A DNA stretch of 64,000 bases. Source: DAITMV01 sp046318595 (GTDB taxonomy: Bacteria > Pseudomonadota > Gammaproteobacteria > Burkholderiales > Burkholderiaceae_B). The notes under the pieces are model-generated. The model saw only the letters and a program-made list of their open reading frames with translations. It had not been told where the DNA came from and ran no database searches. The position numbers were made by a program, and so were the translations under genes. Numbering within the stretch: position 1 is the stretch's first letter; each line of letters begins with the position of its first letter. The stretch is taken from positions 35,742 through 99,741 of the forward strand of contig JBKCTV010000003.1 in assembly GCA_046318595.1 (NCBI GenBank), in the 5' to 3' direction. This document shows positions 51,389 to 60,497 of the stretch, one piece after another.

Positions 51389-52140
51389 CCCATCCACATG
51401 CCACCATTGACATGCAAAGTCGTTCCAGTCACGTACGCTGCTGCTGGACTTGCCAGATAAAGCACAGCGGCCGCGACATCCTGCGGCGTTCCTAAACAGC
51501 CCAAAGGAATTTGTTCTAGCAAATGCTGGGTTTGCTGTTCCGCCAAACCCCGGGTCATATCGGTTTCGATAAACCCTGGCGCGACACAGTTTACAGTGAT
51601 ATGACGACTGCCTACCTCACGCGCCAATGCCCGCGTCATACCTGCGACACCAGCTTTGGCAGCGGCATAATTGACTTGGCCGGGATTGCCCGATACGCCG
51701 ACCACCGATGTGATGCTTATGAGGCGCCCTCGGCGCGCTTTGGTCATCATCCGTAGCGCGGGTTTAATGACCCGAAAGACAGCGGATAAATTCGTATCGA
51801 TGACGCTGGACCAATCGTCCTCTTTCATTCGCAAAGCCAATTGGTCACGGGTGATACCGGCATTATTGACCAATACGTCGAGCCGTCCGTAGCGCTCACC
51901 GATGACTTTATACAAAGCCTCAACACTGTCGCCGTCATTGACATTCAAGACCTCGCCCGTACCGACTCGGCCATGCTCGCATAGGCGGGCTGAGATCGCG
52001 TGCGCAGCGCTTGCTGTGGTTGCCGTGCCGACGACCACCGCGCCTGCTGCCGCCAACATGTCGGCAATCGCGGCACCGATACCGCGCGAGGCGCCGGTGA
52101 CGAGAACCACATGGTTTTTTAGATCAAAAGGATCGGTCAT
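51385..52140 (-). CDS. fabG: 3-oxoacyl-ACP reductase
   Basis: FabG reduces 3-ketoacyl-ACP with NADPH. The 251-residue short-chain dehydrogenase has TGASRGIG (15-22), NNAG (92-95), and the Ser145, Tyr158, Lys162 triad in SITSVVG and NYAAAKAG. It lies ten bases after fabD. Confidence 0.96.
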   Translation of the reverse strand: MTDPFDLKNHVVLVTGASRGIGAAIADMLAAAGAVVVGTATTASAAHAISARLCEHGRVGTGEVLNVNDGDSVEALYKVIGERYGRLDVLVNNAGITRDQLALRMKEDDWSSVIDTNLSAVFRVIKPALRMMTKARRGRLISITSVVGVSGNPGQVNYAAAKAGVAGMTRALAREVGSRHITVNCVAPGFIETDMTRGLAEQQTQHLLEQIPLGCLGTPQDVAAAVLYLASPAAAYVTGTTLHVNGGMWMG

Positions 52141-52150
52141 AGTATATGCG

Positions 52151-53107
52151 TCAGGTCAAAATCCGAACGGTGTCATGGATGGATGTGGCATCGCTCAACG
52201 AATACACCGGAACATCGGTAATCCGCTTGACCAGCCCTGCCAACACCCTGCCTGGACCACATTCGACGAAGTGCGTGACGCCTTGTTCAACGAGAAACTG
52301 GATGCTTTCTACCCAACGGACCGGGTTGTAGGCCTGGCGGACCAAAGCATTCTTGATGGCGGACGCATCCACGGGAGAAGCGACATCGACATTATTGACG
52401 TATGGAATACCGGGCGTAGCAAATGCCGTGGATTGGAAGGCTATTTCGAGCATTTCAGCTGCGGGCAGCATCAGCGACGAATGAAAAGGCGCCGACACAG
52501 GCAAAATCAATGCCCGCTTCGCGCCCTTTTCTTTTGCAATCGCACAGGCACGTTCAACCGCTGCGGTATTGCCGGCGATCGCGACCTGAGCGGGCGCATT
52601 GAAGTTGACGGCCTCGACAACCTCCGCACGCGTTGCCTCAACAACTGTCGCTTGTGCACATACCTCCAGCACCTGCTCGTCGCTCAAGCCCAATATGGCA
52701 GCCATCGCGCCATGCCCGACCGGTACCGCGACCTGCATCGCTTCAGCCCGTAATCGAACCAGCCTCAACGCATCTTTAGGCGACAATACACCGCTGACCG
52801 CCAACGCCGAATACTCGCCGAGCGAATGCCCAGCAACCCAGGCGGGCACTGGACCACCCAGCGCGCGCCATGCCTCGAAATACGCCAAACTGGCAAATAA
52901 CATAACCGGCTGAGTATTGACGGTCAAATTTAGACACTCGGTCGGCCCGTCGGCGATCAGTTTGCCAATGTCGTCATTCAATGCTTGCCGTGCTGTTTCG
53001 AACAAAGGCCGGATCGCCTCCGCAGTCTGCGCATGACCCATCAATCCATTGAGCATGCCCACGAATTGCGACCCCTGACCGGGAAACAAAAAAGCGATTT
53101 TTTTCAT
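52151..53107 (-). CDS. fabD: Malonyl-CoA-ACP transacylase
   Basis: FabD moves malonyl from CoA to ACP. The 318 residues show FLFPGQGSQFVGML (7-20), the nucleophile Ser95 in VAGHSLGEYSAL, the LRAEAMQ Arg, the His in VSAPFHSSLM, and GPGRVLAGL. It starts five bases after fabH. Confidence 0.97.
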   Translation of the reverse strand: MKKIAFLFPGQGSQFVGMLNGLMGHAQTAEAIRPLFETARQALNDDIGKLIADGPTECLNLTVNTQPVMLFASLAYFEAWRALGGPVPAWVAGHSLGEYSALAVSGVLSPKDALRLVRLRAEAMQVAVPVGHGAMAAILGLSDEQVLEVCAQATVVEATRAEVVEAVNFNAPAQVAIAGNTAAVERACAIAKEKGAKRALILPVSAPFHSSLMLPAAEMLEIAFQSTAFATPGIPYVNNVDVASPVDASAIKNALVRQAYNPVRWVESIQFLVEQGVTHFVECGPGRVLAGLVKRITDVPVYSLSDATSIHDTVRILT

Positions 53108-53112
53108 TTAGA

Positions 53113-54111
53113 TTAGAACCTGAGCAGCACACTGCCCCATGTGAATCCGCCACCGACGCCTTGTAACAGAATATGTTGACCGGCCTGAATTTTACCCTCA
53201 TTGAATGCAACATCCAAAGCCAAGGGCACGGAGGCAGCGGACGTGTTGCCATGCCGGTCGAGCGTAACGACGACTTTTTCGAAAGCGACATTCAGTTTAC
53301 GCGCGACGGCCTGCAAGATACGAACGTTGGCCTGATGCGGAATTAGCCAGTCGATTTGCGCTGCCGACAGACCGGCCTCGTCCAAAACGGCCTCGGCGCT
53401 CTGGCCCAAAACCGCAACAGCTTGTTTAAATACCGCCTGTCCTTCCATGCGTAAAAATGGGTCGCCGCAGATTCTGCCTTGAGCCATACTCCCATTGGCC
53501 GACAAAATATGGGAGTAATTACCGTCCGCCTGCAAACGCGACGCAAGAATCCCAGGTTGATCGCCAGCCGATAAAACAACTGCACCGGCGCCATCGCCAA
53601 ACAACACGCAGGTCGTGCGATCGTGCCAATCGAGGAGGCGCGAAAACACCTCGGCGCCAATCACCAGCGCATGGCGTGCAGATCCGGACTTCAGGATTGA
53701 ATCAGCCACGGTCAGGGCATAAACGAAACCACTGCAAGCGGCCTGAATATCGAAAGCCGCAGCAGACGGGCAACCGAGCGCACGCTGAATCAGACAGGCC
53801 GTCGAAGGAAATGTCTGGTCCGGCGTGGAAGTAGCCACGACGATCAAGCCGATCTCGACTGGATCGATACCGGCACGCGCGAGCGCAACCCGGGCAGCGG
53901 CAACACCGAGCGATGTAGTGCTTTCCTCGTCCGAAGCGATATGGCGTTGGGTGATGCCGGTTCGAGTCCTGATCCACTCATCGCTAGTGTGCAAACCGTT
54001 TGCCGCCAACCGGTCGGCAAGCGCATGGTTGGACAGCACGAGACGAGGAAGTGCCGAACCACTCGCAACGATTCTCGTGAAGAGACTCGAGCTGGTAGGG
54101 ACTGTGCTCAT
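53113..54111 (-). CDS. fabH: Beta-ketoacyl-ACP synthase III
   Basis: FabH starts fatty acid synthesis by joining acetyl-CoA and malonyl-ACP. The 332-residue protein has Cys126 in IQAACSGFVYAL, the His in IPHQANVRIL (about 258) and Asn in RHGNTSAASVPLAL (about 288), plus the GGGFTWGSVLLR end. It overlaps plsX by four bases. Confidence 0.97.
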   Translation of the reverse strand: MSTVPTSSSLFTRIVASGSALPRLVLSNHALADRLAANGLHTSDEWIRTRTGITQRHIASDEESTTSLGVAAARVALARAGIDPVEIGLIVVATSTPDQTFPSTACLIQRALGCPSAAAFDIQAACSGFVYALTVADSILKSGSARHALVIGAEVFSRLLDWHDRTTCVLFGDGAGAVVLSAGDQPGILASRLQADGNYSHILSANGSMAQGRICGDPFLRMEGQAVFKQAVAVLGQSAEAVLDEAGLSAAQIDWLIPHQANVRILQAVARKLNVAFEKVVVTLDRHGNTSAASVPLALDVAFNEGKIQAGQHILLQGVGGGFTWGSVLLRF

Positions 54112-55214
54112 GCGGATTTGGCAACCACCGATGACAACTCATTATAAGACTCAGCCACCGGGGGGCCGGCTTGCCGTACATTCAAAGCCTGATCACCACC
54201 CGCTTGGTAACTGATCAGATTATCCTGAATGCGCCGGAGTAAGCCTGCCCGTGACGCTTCATAGGCACGTTTGAGTGCAAACCCGAACGCATAAGCATCA
54301 GCCGAGCCGTGGCTTTTGATGACGATACCTTTCAATCCCATCAAGGCAGCCCCGTTATAGCGCCGAGGATCGACACGTTTTTTGAACCGCTTGAGCACTG
54401 GGGTCGCCATGGCGGCCAAGCATTTGCTGAATACGTTACGCGTGAACTCTTCGCGAATGAACTGGGCGAGCATCTGTGCGAGACCCTCACTGGTCTTCAA
54501 AGCCACGTTACCAACGAAACCATCACAAACGACCACATCGGACGTACCTTTAAAAATATCGTCACCCTCGACGTTACCGTAGAAATTCAAGACGCTGCTA
54601 CGCAGCATCTCACCTGCCTGTTTAACGACATCATTGCCTTTGATCAGTTCTTCACCGATATTCAATAAGCCGACCAAGGGTCGCTCGATGCCTTCCACGG
54701 CAGTTACCAGGGCTGAGCCCATGACCGCAAACTGAAACAGGTGCGCGGGCTCGCAATCCACGTTAGCACCCAAATCGAGCATGGTCGTCACACGGCCTTT
54801 TCGATTCGGGAAAAACGTGGCGATTGCGGGACGATCGATCCCGGGCAAGGTTTTGAGAACATACCGTGATATTGCCATCAACGCGCCGGTGTTGCCCGCA
54901 CTAACGCAGGCGTCGGCCAACCCATCTTTTACAAGCGTAACGGCGACGCGCACAGATGAGTCGCGCTTGGAGCGCAAGGCATGTGCCGGCGGCTCATCCA
55001 TGGTCACGACTTCCGTGGCATGACGGATCTGAATTTTTGTGCGTACTTGGGCGGTACGGCCTGCTAAACGATCCAGCGCAGCAGAAATTTCCGTTTCGCG
55101 GCCGACCAGTATACATTCCGCGTCCAGTTGATTGGACAAAAATGTCACACAGGCGGGCACTGTGACGTCGATACCATGGTCTCCGCCCATGCAATCCACT
55201 GCAATCCTAACCAT
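54108..55214 (-). CDS. plsX: Phosphate acyltransferase PlsX
   Basis: PlsX makes acyl-phosphate from acyl-ACP for phospholipid synthesis. The 368 residues begin VRIAVDCMGGDHGIDVTVPA and include SAGNTGALMAIS, ATFFPNRKGRVTTMLDLGAN, LLNIGEELIKGNDVVKQAGE, VVCDGFVGNVALKTSEGLA and HGSADAYAFGFALKRAYE. Its place between rpmF and fabH is standard. Confidence 0.97.
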   Translation of the reverse strand: MVRIAVDCMGGDHGIDVTVPACVTFLSNQLDAECILVGRETEISAALDRLAGRTAQVRTKIQIRHATEVVTMDEPPAHALRSKRDSSVRVAVTLVKDGLADACVSAGNTGALMAISRYVLKTLPGIDRPAIATFFPNRKGRVTTMLDLGANVDCEPAHLFQFAVMGSALVTAVEGIERPLVGLLNIGEELIKGNDVVKQAGEMLRSSVLNFYGNVEGDDIFKGTSDVVVCDGFVGNVALKTSEGLAQMLAQFIREEFTRNVFSKCLAAMATPVLKRFKKRVDPRRYNGAALMGLKGIVIKSHGSADAYAFGFALKRAYEASRAGLLRRIQDNLISYQAGGDQALNVRQAGPPVAESYNELSSVVAKSA

Positions 55215-55234
55215 GGTAATGGCGGAAAACGGCT

Positions 55235-55417
55235 TTATTCGTCGTTTTTAGTTTTTACGACCTTGCGGCCGCGATACATTCCATTCGGGCTGATATGGTG
55301 CCGCAGATGAACCTCGCCGGTATTGGCGTCTGTTGCCAGCGGCGGTGCATTCAAGAACTGATGAGCGCGATGCATACCGCGCTTGGAAGGCGATTTTTTG
55401 TTTTGTTGAACGGCCAT
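55235..55417 (-). CDS. rpmF: 50S ribosomal protein L32
   Basis: A 60-residue basic protein: MAVQQNKKSPSKRGMHRAH, the middle LATDANTGEVHLRHH and the end GMYRGRKVV. This is the L32 form without zinc cysteines. It lies 17 bases after yceD and 20 before plsX, the usual order. Confidence 0.98.
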   Translation of the reverse strand: MAVQQNKKSPSKRGMHRAHQFLNAPPLATDANTGEVHLRHHISPNGMYRGRKVVKTKNDE

Positions 55418-55433
55418 GACGACTCCAAAAAAT

Positions 55434-55979
55434 TCAGCGCGGCTTTTTTAAAAAGGCCAACGCAGCAAAAGGCTTACGGGTCTGCGCGGCCATTTCGGGC
55501 TGGGCAGAAATCTCAGTTTCCGGTACGGCGACTTTTTCTGTATCAGCCACCGTTTCACATTCGGGGTGCCTGGCGAACATCGGCAGACACAGCAACAATT
55601 CATCTTCGAGCCAAAAGCTCAAATCAACATACCCCAAGGCCACGACCGCATCGACTTCGTCATCCAGATCAGCTTTCTCATCGGCTTCTTTTTCGCTTTT
55701 GCACAAGCGCAGCTTTCGGAAAAACTCGACCGGCTGGCTAACAGGTAAATCGCAGCGATAACAAACCTGTGATGCGACGAAATGACCGCACAGTTCGATC
55801 ACGCAGCCCAATTGTCGACTGCTATGGCCCGTAATCGACCAAAATACTTTACCATTCGCGTCGCTTAGCGACGCCGCCAGCCGAGTAAATGCTGCAGTCG
55901 AATCACAGGATTCGAATCGGCTTGCCCGACGACAAAACTCCCAGGCATCCACGTCTTTCAACGAATTTAGTGCGCTCAT
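55434..55979 (-). CDS. yceD: DUF177/YceD family protein
   Basis: YceD-family proteins are linked to 23S rRNA maturation and are nearly always next to rpmF. The 181 residues include CVIELCGHFVASQVCYRCDL (59-78) with Cys64, Cys73 and Cys76 and the acidic stretch DEKADLDDEVDAVVALGYVD, then LWLED-like SFWLEDELLLCLPMFARHP, ending in a basic FLKKPR. The upstream 131-base spacer to maf holds a small inverted repeat (CGATAA / TTATCG, 56022-56038). Confidence 0.9.
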   Translation of the reverse strand: MSALNSLKDVDAWEFCRRASRFESCDSTAAFTRLAASLSDANGKVFWSITGHSSRQLGCVIELCGHFVASQVCYRCDLPVSQPVEFFRKLRLCKSEKEADEKADLDDEVDAVVALGYVDLSFWLEDELLLCLPMFARHPECETVADTEKVAVPETEISAQPEMAAQTRKPFAALAFLKKPR

Positions 55980-56110
55980 AGCCTACAACTTGCAACCCTG
56001 GGCCTACTAAAACCAAGCCATCGATAATATCTTTATCGGCTATGATTGTCAAAAAGCGCGACGACTTCAAAGCGTTTCATCTGCCAAGTTCAACACTACA
56101 ATCGATATAT

Positions 56111-56689
56111 ATGAATGATCTGATACTTGCTTCCAGCTCGGTGTACCGTCAACAGCTATTGAGTCGCTTACGCATTCCTTTTACCTGCGTTTCGCCAAAT
56201 GTCGACGAAAAGCCACTACCCGGCGAGCAGCCGGTGACGCTTGCATGCCGTCTGGCTAAGTCGAAGGCTGAGGCGGTCGCCACGCAAAAGCCAGGCGCGG
56301 TCGTGATTGGTTCGGATCAGATAGCAGTCGTCGACGGCGTCGCCATCAGCAAACCCGGGAACCACGACAACGCAAGGCGGCAACTCCAGAGTATGCGTGG
56401 ACGCACCGTCATCTTTTATTCGGCCGTATCGGTAATAGGCGGCCACCATGCATCGCATTACGATTTTTGCGTGCCGACCGAAGTAAGCTTTCGCGATTAC
56501 ACGGATCTCGAAATCGAATCGTATTTGCATGCAGAAAAACCTTACGACTGCGCAGGCAGTGCAAAAAGCGAAGGTCTGGGCATTACACTACTGGAGCGTA
56601 TAGAGTCGAGCGACCCAACCGCACTGATCGGCCTCCCGCTGATCGAATTAGCGAAAGCACTCAGAAGACTGGGCTTCAAACTGCCATGA
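56111..56689 (+). CDS. maf: Maf-family nucleotide pyrophosphatase (YceF-like)
   Basis: Maf proteins hydrolyse non-canonical or modified nucleotides such as m7GTP. From ATG 56111 the 192-residue protein has LILASSSVYRQQLLSRL (4-20), PNVDEKPLPGEQP, SDQIAVVDGVAISKPGN with the conserved Asp and Lys, SMRGRTVIFYSAV, and the GLPLIELAKALRRLG end. The SDQIAVVDG and ASSSVYRQQLL text fits the YceF branch rather than YhdE. It overlaps the methyltransferase gene by four bases. Confidence 0.93.
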   Translation: MNDLILASSSVYRQQLLSRLRIPFTCVSPNVDEKPLPGEQPVTLACRLAKSKAEAVATQKPGAVVIGSDQIAVVDGVAISKPGNHDNARRQLQSMRGRTVIFYSAVSVIGGHHASHYDFCVPTEVSFRDYTDLEIESYLHAEKPYDCAGSAKSEGLGITLLERIESSDPTALIGLPLIELAKALRRLGFKLP

Positions 56690-57423
56690 AAACCTTGCCC
56701 GGAAAACTGGTACTCGTTCCCGCCCCTTTGTCGCAAAACACCTTGCAGGCTGACTTGCTGCCCACCGACCTCATAAAAATTCGGCAAATTCGTAGTTGGT
56801 TGGTCGAAAACACTAAGACCGCCCGGCACATCCTTAAAATATACGCACATCCCGGGCCGATGGCCGAGTTAAATATCGTCGAAATTTCGGATGCGCTTGA
56901 CGATTCGAAGCTCGTGGATTTTCTCGAACGACAGTGCCTGATAGGATCTGTCGGCGTACTGTCGGATGCAGGCTGTCCTGGCGTGGCGGACCCCGGAGCC
57001 CGTGCAGTGGCTGCCGCCCACAGCTTGAATATCGACATCGACCCGCTCGTAGGCCCTTCTTCCGTGCTCTTGGCACTCATGGCGAGCGGCTTGAACGGTC
57101 AACGATTCCGATTTCATGGCTACCTGCCGGTTCAAGCCGACGAACGCCGACAAGTCATTCTAGCGACCGAAAGAAAATCGGTCCGCTTGATCGAAACACA
57201 AATCGCCATCGAAACGCCCTATCGCAACAACGCATTTTTCGCTGCCGTGCTGCAAGTATTGCAGCCCAACACCCGGCTTTGCGTCGCCAGTGATTTGACT
57301 GGTCCCGATCAGTCGATCCAATCCCTGACCGTCGATCAGTGGCGTCAGCAGAGCACCACCTTGCCCAAAATTCCAACGATTTTTCTATGGCAAGGGCAAG
57401 CGCTTCAAGGTAAAAAAGTTTGA
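56686..57423 (+). CDS. RsmI-like SAM-dependent methyltransferase
   Basis: The 245-residue protein is a tetrapyrrole-methylase-fold enzyme related to RsmI (16S rRNA 2'-O-methyltransferase). Seen: LVLVPAPLSQ (the first strand), VLSDAGCPGVADPGARAVAA (the SAM-loop region that is GTPLISDPG in RsmI), and DPLVGPSSVLLALMASGLNG, FRFHGYLP, ETPYRNNAFF, LCVASDLTGPDQ. The GTPLI motif of true RsmI is changed, so it may act on another substrate; this short form beside maf is common in the class. The ATGA overlap with maf sets the start. Confidence 0.82.
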   Translation: MKTLPGKLVLVPAPLSQNTLQADLLPTDLIKIRQIRSWLVENTKTARHILKIYAHPGPMAELNIVEISDALDDSKLVDFLERQCLIGSVGVLSDAGCPGVADPGARAVAAAHSLNIDIDPLVGPSSVLLALMASGLNGQRFRFHGYLPVQADERRQVILATERKSVRLIETQIAIETPYRNNAFFAAVLQVLQPNTRLCVASDLTGPDQSIQSLTVDQWRQQSTTLPKIPTIFLWQGQALQGKKV

Positions 57424-57429
57424 CACCCC

Positions 57430-58428
57430 TTAGCGCAATGCCGAACCATTCGAAGACAGCAGCGCGCTGCTGAAGCTTTTACCGAAACTGACGCCAACCC
57501 TTTTAGCCACGCGTTCGGCAAAGCTTTCCTGCTCGGTGAAGTCCAGAATGTCTTCTACTTTGATAACATCGCGTGCCACGCCGTCGATAGTGCCCAGCGC
57601 ATCGCTCAAACCGAGCTTGACACTCGTCGCACCTGTCCAGACCAAACCGCTGAACATATCTGGCGTTTCTTTCAGGCGCGCGCCCCTCCCTTCACGCACG
57701 ACGGCGATGAACTGCTGGTGAATCTCTTCGAGCATTTGCTGCGCAATCTCTTTTTGCTTGGAATTAACAGGAGAAAACGGATCGAGAAAACCTTTGTTTT
57801 CGCCAGCCGTCAACAATCGACGCTCGACACCCAGCTTCTTCATGCCCTCCTCGAAACCAAAACCATCCATCAAAACACCGATCGAACCCACCAGACTGGA
57901 TTTGTTGACATAAATCCGATCGGCCGCCGCAGCCACATAATAACCACCCGATGCGCATATTTCCTCGACAACGGCGTAAATCGGAATCTTCGGATGCTCT
58001 TTACGCAAACGTTTGATTTCATCGTAAATCAAGCCAGCCTGAACCGGACTGCCGCCTGGGCTGTTGATCCGCAAAATGACGCCCACCGTATTTTTATCAC
58101 TGAACGCAGCGTCCAGGCTGCTGTTGATACGCTCAGCACTAGCCATTCCGTCCGAATCGATGACACCCTGCAAATTGACCAGCGCAGTATGCTGAGTGAT
58201 TTTATTTTTCGTCGCATTCGGCCAGTCGACCCATAACACGATCAATAAACCAAAATACAAAACGCCGATCGACTTGAAAAAGATTCCCCAACGGCGCCGG
58301 CGCCGCTGCTCGACCAGCGCCTCAGATGCCAACCTCTCCAACAGTTTTCTTTCCCAACCAGAACCTTCAGCGTCCGACGGCCTGGACGCTGAAAAATCGT
58401 TCGGCCCCAAATTCTGTAAATCGCTCAT
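57430..58428 (-). CDS. sppA: Signal peptide peptidase SppA (36K type)
   Basis: A membrane-anchored serine protease (family S49) that degrades cleaved signal peptides. From ATG 58428 it has 332 residues: an Arg-rich cytoplasmic part (QRRRRRWG), one membrane helix (about 48-68), ILRINSPGGSPVQAGLIYDE, VEEICASGGYYVAAAADRIY with the Ser, KSSLVGSIGVL with the catalytic Lys, and WTGATSVKLGLSDALG. The longer frame to 58677 lies in the Rieske gene. It converges on the methyltransferase gene with only six bases between stops. Confidence 0.93.
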   Translation of the reverse strand: MSDLQNLGPNDFSASRPSDAEGSGWERKLLERLASEALVEQRRRRRWGIFFKSIGVLYFGLLIVLWVDWPNATKNKITQHTALVNLQGVIDSDGMASAERINSSLDAAFSDKNTVGVILRINSPGGSPVQAGLIYDEIKRLRKEHPKIPIYAVVEEICASGGYYVAAAADRIYVNKSSLVGSIGVLMDGFGFEEGMKKLGVERRLLTAGENKGFLDPFSPVNSKQKEIAQQMLEEIHQQFIAVVREGRGARLKETPDMFSGLVWTGATSVKLGLSDALGTIDGVARDVIKVEDILDFTEQESFAERVAKRVGVSFGKSFSSALLSSNGSALR

Positions 58429-58435
58429 GAATTTT

Positions 58436-58834
58436 TTATTCCTTATCAGCAGATGTGAAATGATTTGGCAGCGGCAGGATCGATTCGCTGGGCCGCCAAT
58501 AAACCGCACCAGCCGTTTCATCGATATCGAGCCCGAACAAAGGCTGGCCGCCACAAGGCCCGCCCAGACAGGCGCCTGTTGCAGCATCGTAAGCGGCACC
58601 GTGAGTGGTGCATATAATAAGCTTTCCCGATTCGTCGAGAAAATCGCCGTCGTCCCAATCGAGCTCGACAGGCACATGCCGACAGCGGTTCAGGTAACCA
58701 CTGGCTTTTCCCTCGACACGCACGACGAATGCCGGTGCTACCCGCCCATCGATCATCACCGAAAAACGCTGCCCGTTGCCACCGTCAAGCAGTTCGCCGG
58801 ATTCGCAAACTTTCACCCCATTCACTTTAGCCAT
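58436..58834 (-). CDS. Rieske [2Fe-2S] ferredoxin-like protein
   Basis: The 132-residue soluble protein has the Rieske cluster pattern: Cys51-x-His53 (NRCRHVPVEL) and Cys75-x2-His78 (IICTTHGAAYDAATGAC), with GGPCGG after it. It resembles small Rieske ferredoxins that pass electrons to oxygenases, but the partner is unknown. The start ATG at 58834 sits just before the HAD stop (eight-base overlap), so it is coupled to the HAD gene; the longer frame to 58930 is inside that gene. Confidence 0.9.
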   Translation of the reverse strand: MAKVNGVKVCESGELLDGGNGQRFSVMIDGRVAPAFVVRVEGKASGYLNRCRHVPVELDWDDGDFLDESGKLIICTTHGAAYDAATGACLGGPCGGQPLFGLDIDETAGAVYWRPSESILPLPNHFTSADKE

Positions 58835-59492
58835 TTTCCAATCCGATATGCTGCAACAACCAGGGCTGCAAACTCTCCAGGGAGTCGAAACAAAGATGAG
58901 GCCGGGATTTTTGCAACAACTCCACACCATGAGCGCCCGTCGTCACGGCCACTCCGCAGACACCGGCCGCCCGCGCCATATCCAGATCATGTGTGGTGTC
59001 GCCGACCATCAATACATTCGCCGGCTCGACCATTAACTCATCCATCAACTCGTGCAACATTTGCGGATGAGGTTTGGAGTGGCACTCATCGGCGCAGCGA
59101 GTCGCAGCAAAAAACTTATCGAGCGAATGGGCTTGCAAAGCCTGGTTCAGACCTACTCGACTTTTGCCGGTGGCCACGGCCAAAGCGACTCCGGAAGAAT
59201 GCAGGAGCTCGAGTAGAGGTTTGGCGCTTGCAAACAAACTCAAAGAGCCGCCCGAATGCAAATAATGATAGCGGTAACGTTCCGCGACGAATTCGACCTG
59301 TGCGAGCGAAATATCCGGCGCAACATGCCGCAAAGCTTCGACCAATCCGAGGCCAATCACATACAAAGCGGCCGCATCCCCTGGATCCAGCAGGTTCGCA
59401 TCCTTGCAGGCACTGCGTACACAACGCGCAATTAGCGACGTGGAGTCCATCAAGGTGCCGTCCCAGTCAAAAACGACCAATTTAAATTTCAT
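58827..59492 (-). CDS. HAD-family hydrolase, phosphoglycolate phosphatase-like
   Basis: The 221-residue protein is a HAD subfamily IA phosphatase: VFDWDGTLMDS (8-18) with the nucleophile Asp, LAVATGKSRVGLNQAL (motif II), Lys in CHSKPHPQMLHELM (motif III) and LMVGDTTHDLDMARAAG (motif IV). The WDGTL and TGKSR text resembles the Gph branch, but the substrate cannot be fixed. It overlaps rluC by four bases. Confidence 0.9.
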   Translation of the reverse strand: MKFKLVVFDWDGTLMDSTSLIARCVRSACKDANLLDPGDAAALYVIGLGLVEALRHVAPDISLAQVEFVAERYRYHYLHSGGSLSLFASAKPLLELLHSSGVALAVATGKSRVGLNQALQAHSLDKFFAATRCADECHSKPHPQMLHELMDELMVEPANVLMVGDTTHDLDMARAAGVCGVAVTTGAHGVELLQKSRPHLCFDSLESLQPWLLQHIGLENG

Positions 59493-60457
59493 GACGCATC
59501 CAGTTTTTTTAGCACATCTGCCAAGTTCGATGGCAACTCGGCTTCGAAACGAAGCGTTTCGTTAGACAGCGGGTGAAGTATCTGCAGCCGCACGGCGTGC
59601 AAAAACATTCGCTGCAGACCCGTCTTCAACCAGAGTCGATTAATTACGAACTGACCGTATTTGTCGTCACCTAAAATGCCATGGCCTTTGGCCGCACAAT
59701 GCACACGGATCTGATGCGTGCGTCCGGTCAATATTTGAGCCTGCAACAACGTACTATCGCCCAGCGCGGCATGCCGATAATTCTGCACGACGCGAAACCG
59801 GGTCGACGCCGCCAAACCGTCAGGATGAACATACACTTTTTTCTCGTTTTCACCACGGCTGGTTTTTAAAAGCGGCAAATCTACCGCCACGAGATCGGCC
59901 GGCCAACGTCCCATCACGAGACATTGATAATACTTCTTCCATGCCCGCTGGCGTATCTGCTCCTGTAGACGAACCAAATATTGTCTTTTCTTGGCCAACA
60001 CCAAGATGCCTGACGTTTCGCGGTCGAGCCGATGCACCAGCTCCAGAAAGTCTTCCGCCCTGGCCTGCGATGCACGCAACCGCTCGACGACGCCATGCCC
60101 GATTCCCGAGCCGCCATGCACTGCAAGGCCAGCAGGCTTATTGACGACCAGCAAACCCTCGTCTTCGAACACGACGGGCAACACCAAATTGCTGGGCGCG
60201 GATCTGAACTCAACCGATGGCTGCGCAGTTCGCAAAGGCGGAATACGGATCAGGTCGCCGCTTCGAATACGGTATTGGACATCGACCCGTCCCTTGTTGA
60301 CCCTGACCTCGCCGCCCCGAATGATCCGATATACATGGCTTTTGGGCACGCCCTTGCATAGCCTCAGCAATAAATTGTCCAGGCGCTGGTCGGAATCGTC
60401 ATCGTTGACGACGTAAAAAGTCGCACTATCGGCCGCAGGCCCCATGAAAGGTTTCAA
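59489..60457 (-). CDS. rluC: 23S rRNA pseudouridine synthase RluC
   Basis: RluC makes pseudouridines 955, 2504 and 2580 in 23S rRNA. The 322-residue protein has an S4 domain (about 24-72: RLDNLLLRLCKGVPKSHVYR, IIRGGEVRVNKGRVD) and the synthase domain with Asp145 in LVHRLDRETSGILVLAKKR, LQAQILTGRTHQIRVHCAAK and HPL at the end. Its place back-to-back with rne is the usual one in proteobacteria. Confidence 0.94.
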   Translation of the reverse strand: MKPFMGPAADSATFYVVNDDDSDQRLDNLLLRLCKGVPKSHVYRIIRGGEVRVNKGRVDVQYRIRSGDLIRIPPLRTAQPSVEFRSAPSNLVLPVVFEDEGLLVVNKPAGLAVHGGSGIGHGVVERLRASQARAEDFLELVHRLDRETSGILVLAKKRQYLVRLQEQIRQRAWKKYYQCLVMGRWPADLVAVDLPLLKTSRGENEKKVYVHPDGLAASTRFRVVQNYRHAALGDSTLLQAQILTGRTHQIRVHCAAKGHGILGDDKYGQFVINRLWLKTGLQRMFLHAVRLQILHPLSNETLRFEAELPSNLADVLKKLDAS

Positions 60458-60462
60458 AGCTT

Positions 60463-60491
60463 TTGCCGCTCAGGTGGGAAACGCATATAAT
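60463..60491 (+). promoter_or_regulatory. Sigma-70-type promoter for rne
   Basis: TTGCCG (60463-60468) and TATAAT (60486-60491) are separated by exactly 17 bases. Transcription would start near 60498, about 300 bases before the rne ATG. Confidence 0.65.
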
Positions 60492-60497
60492 CGGGAA

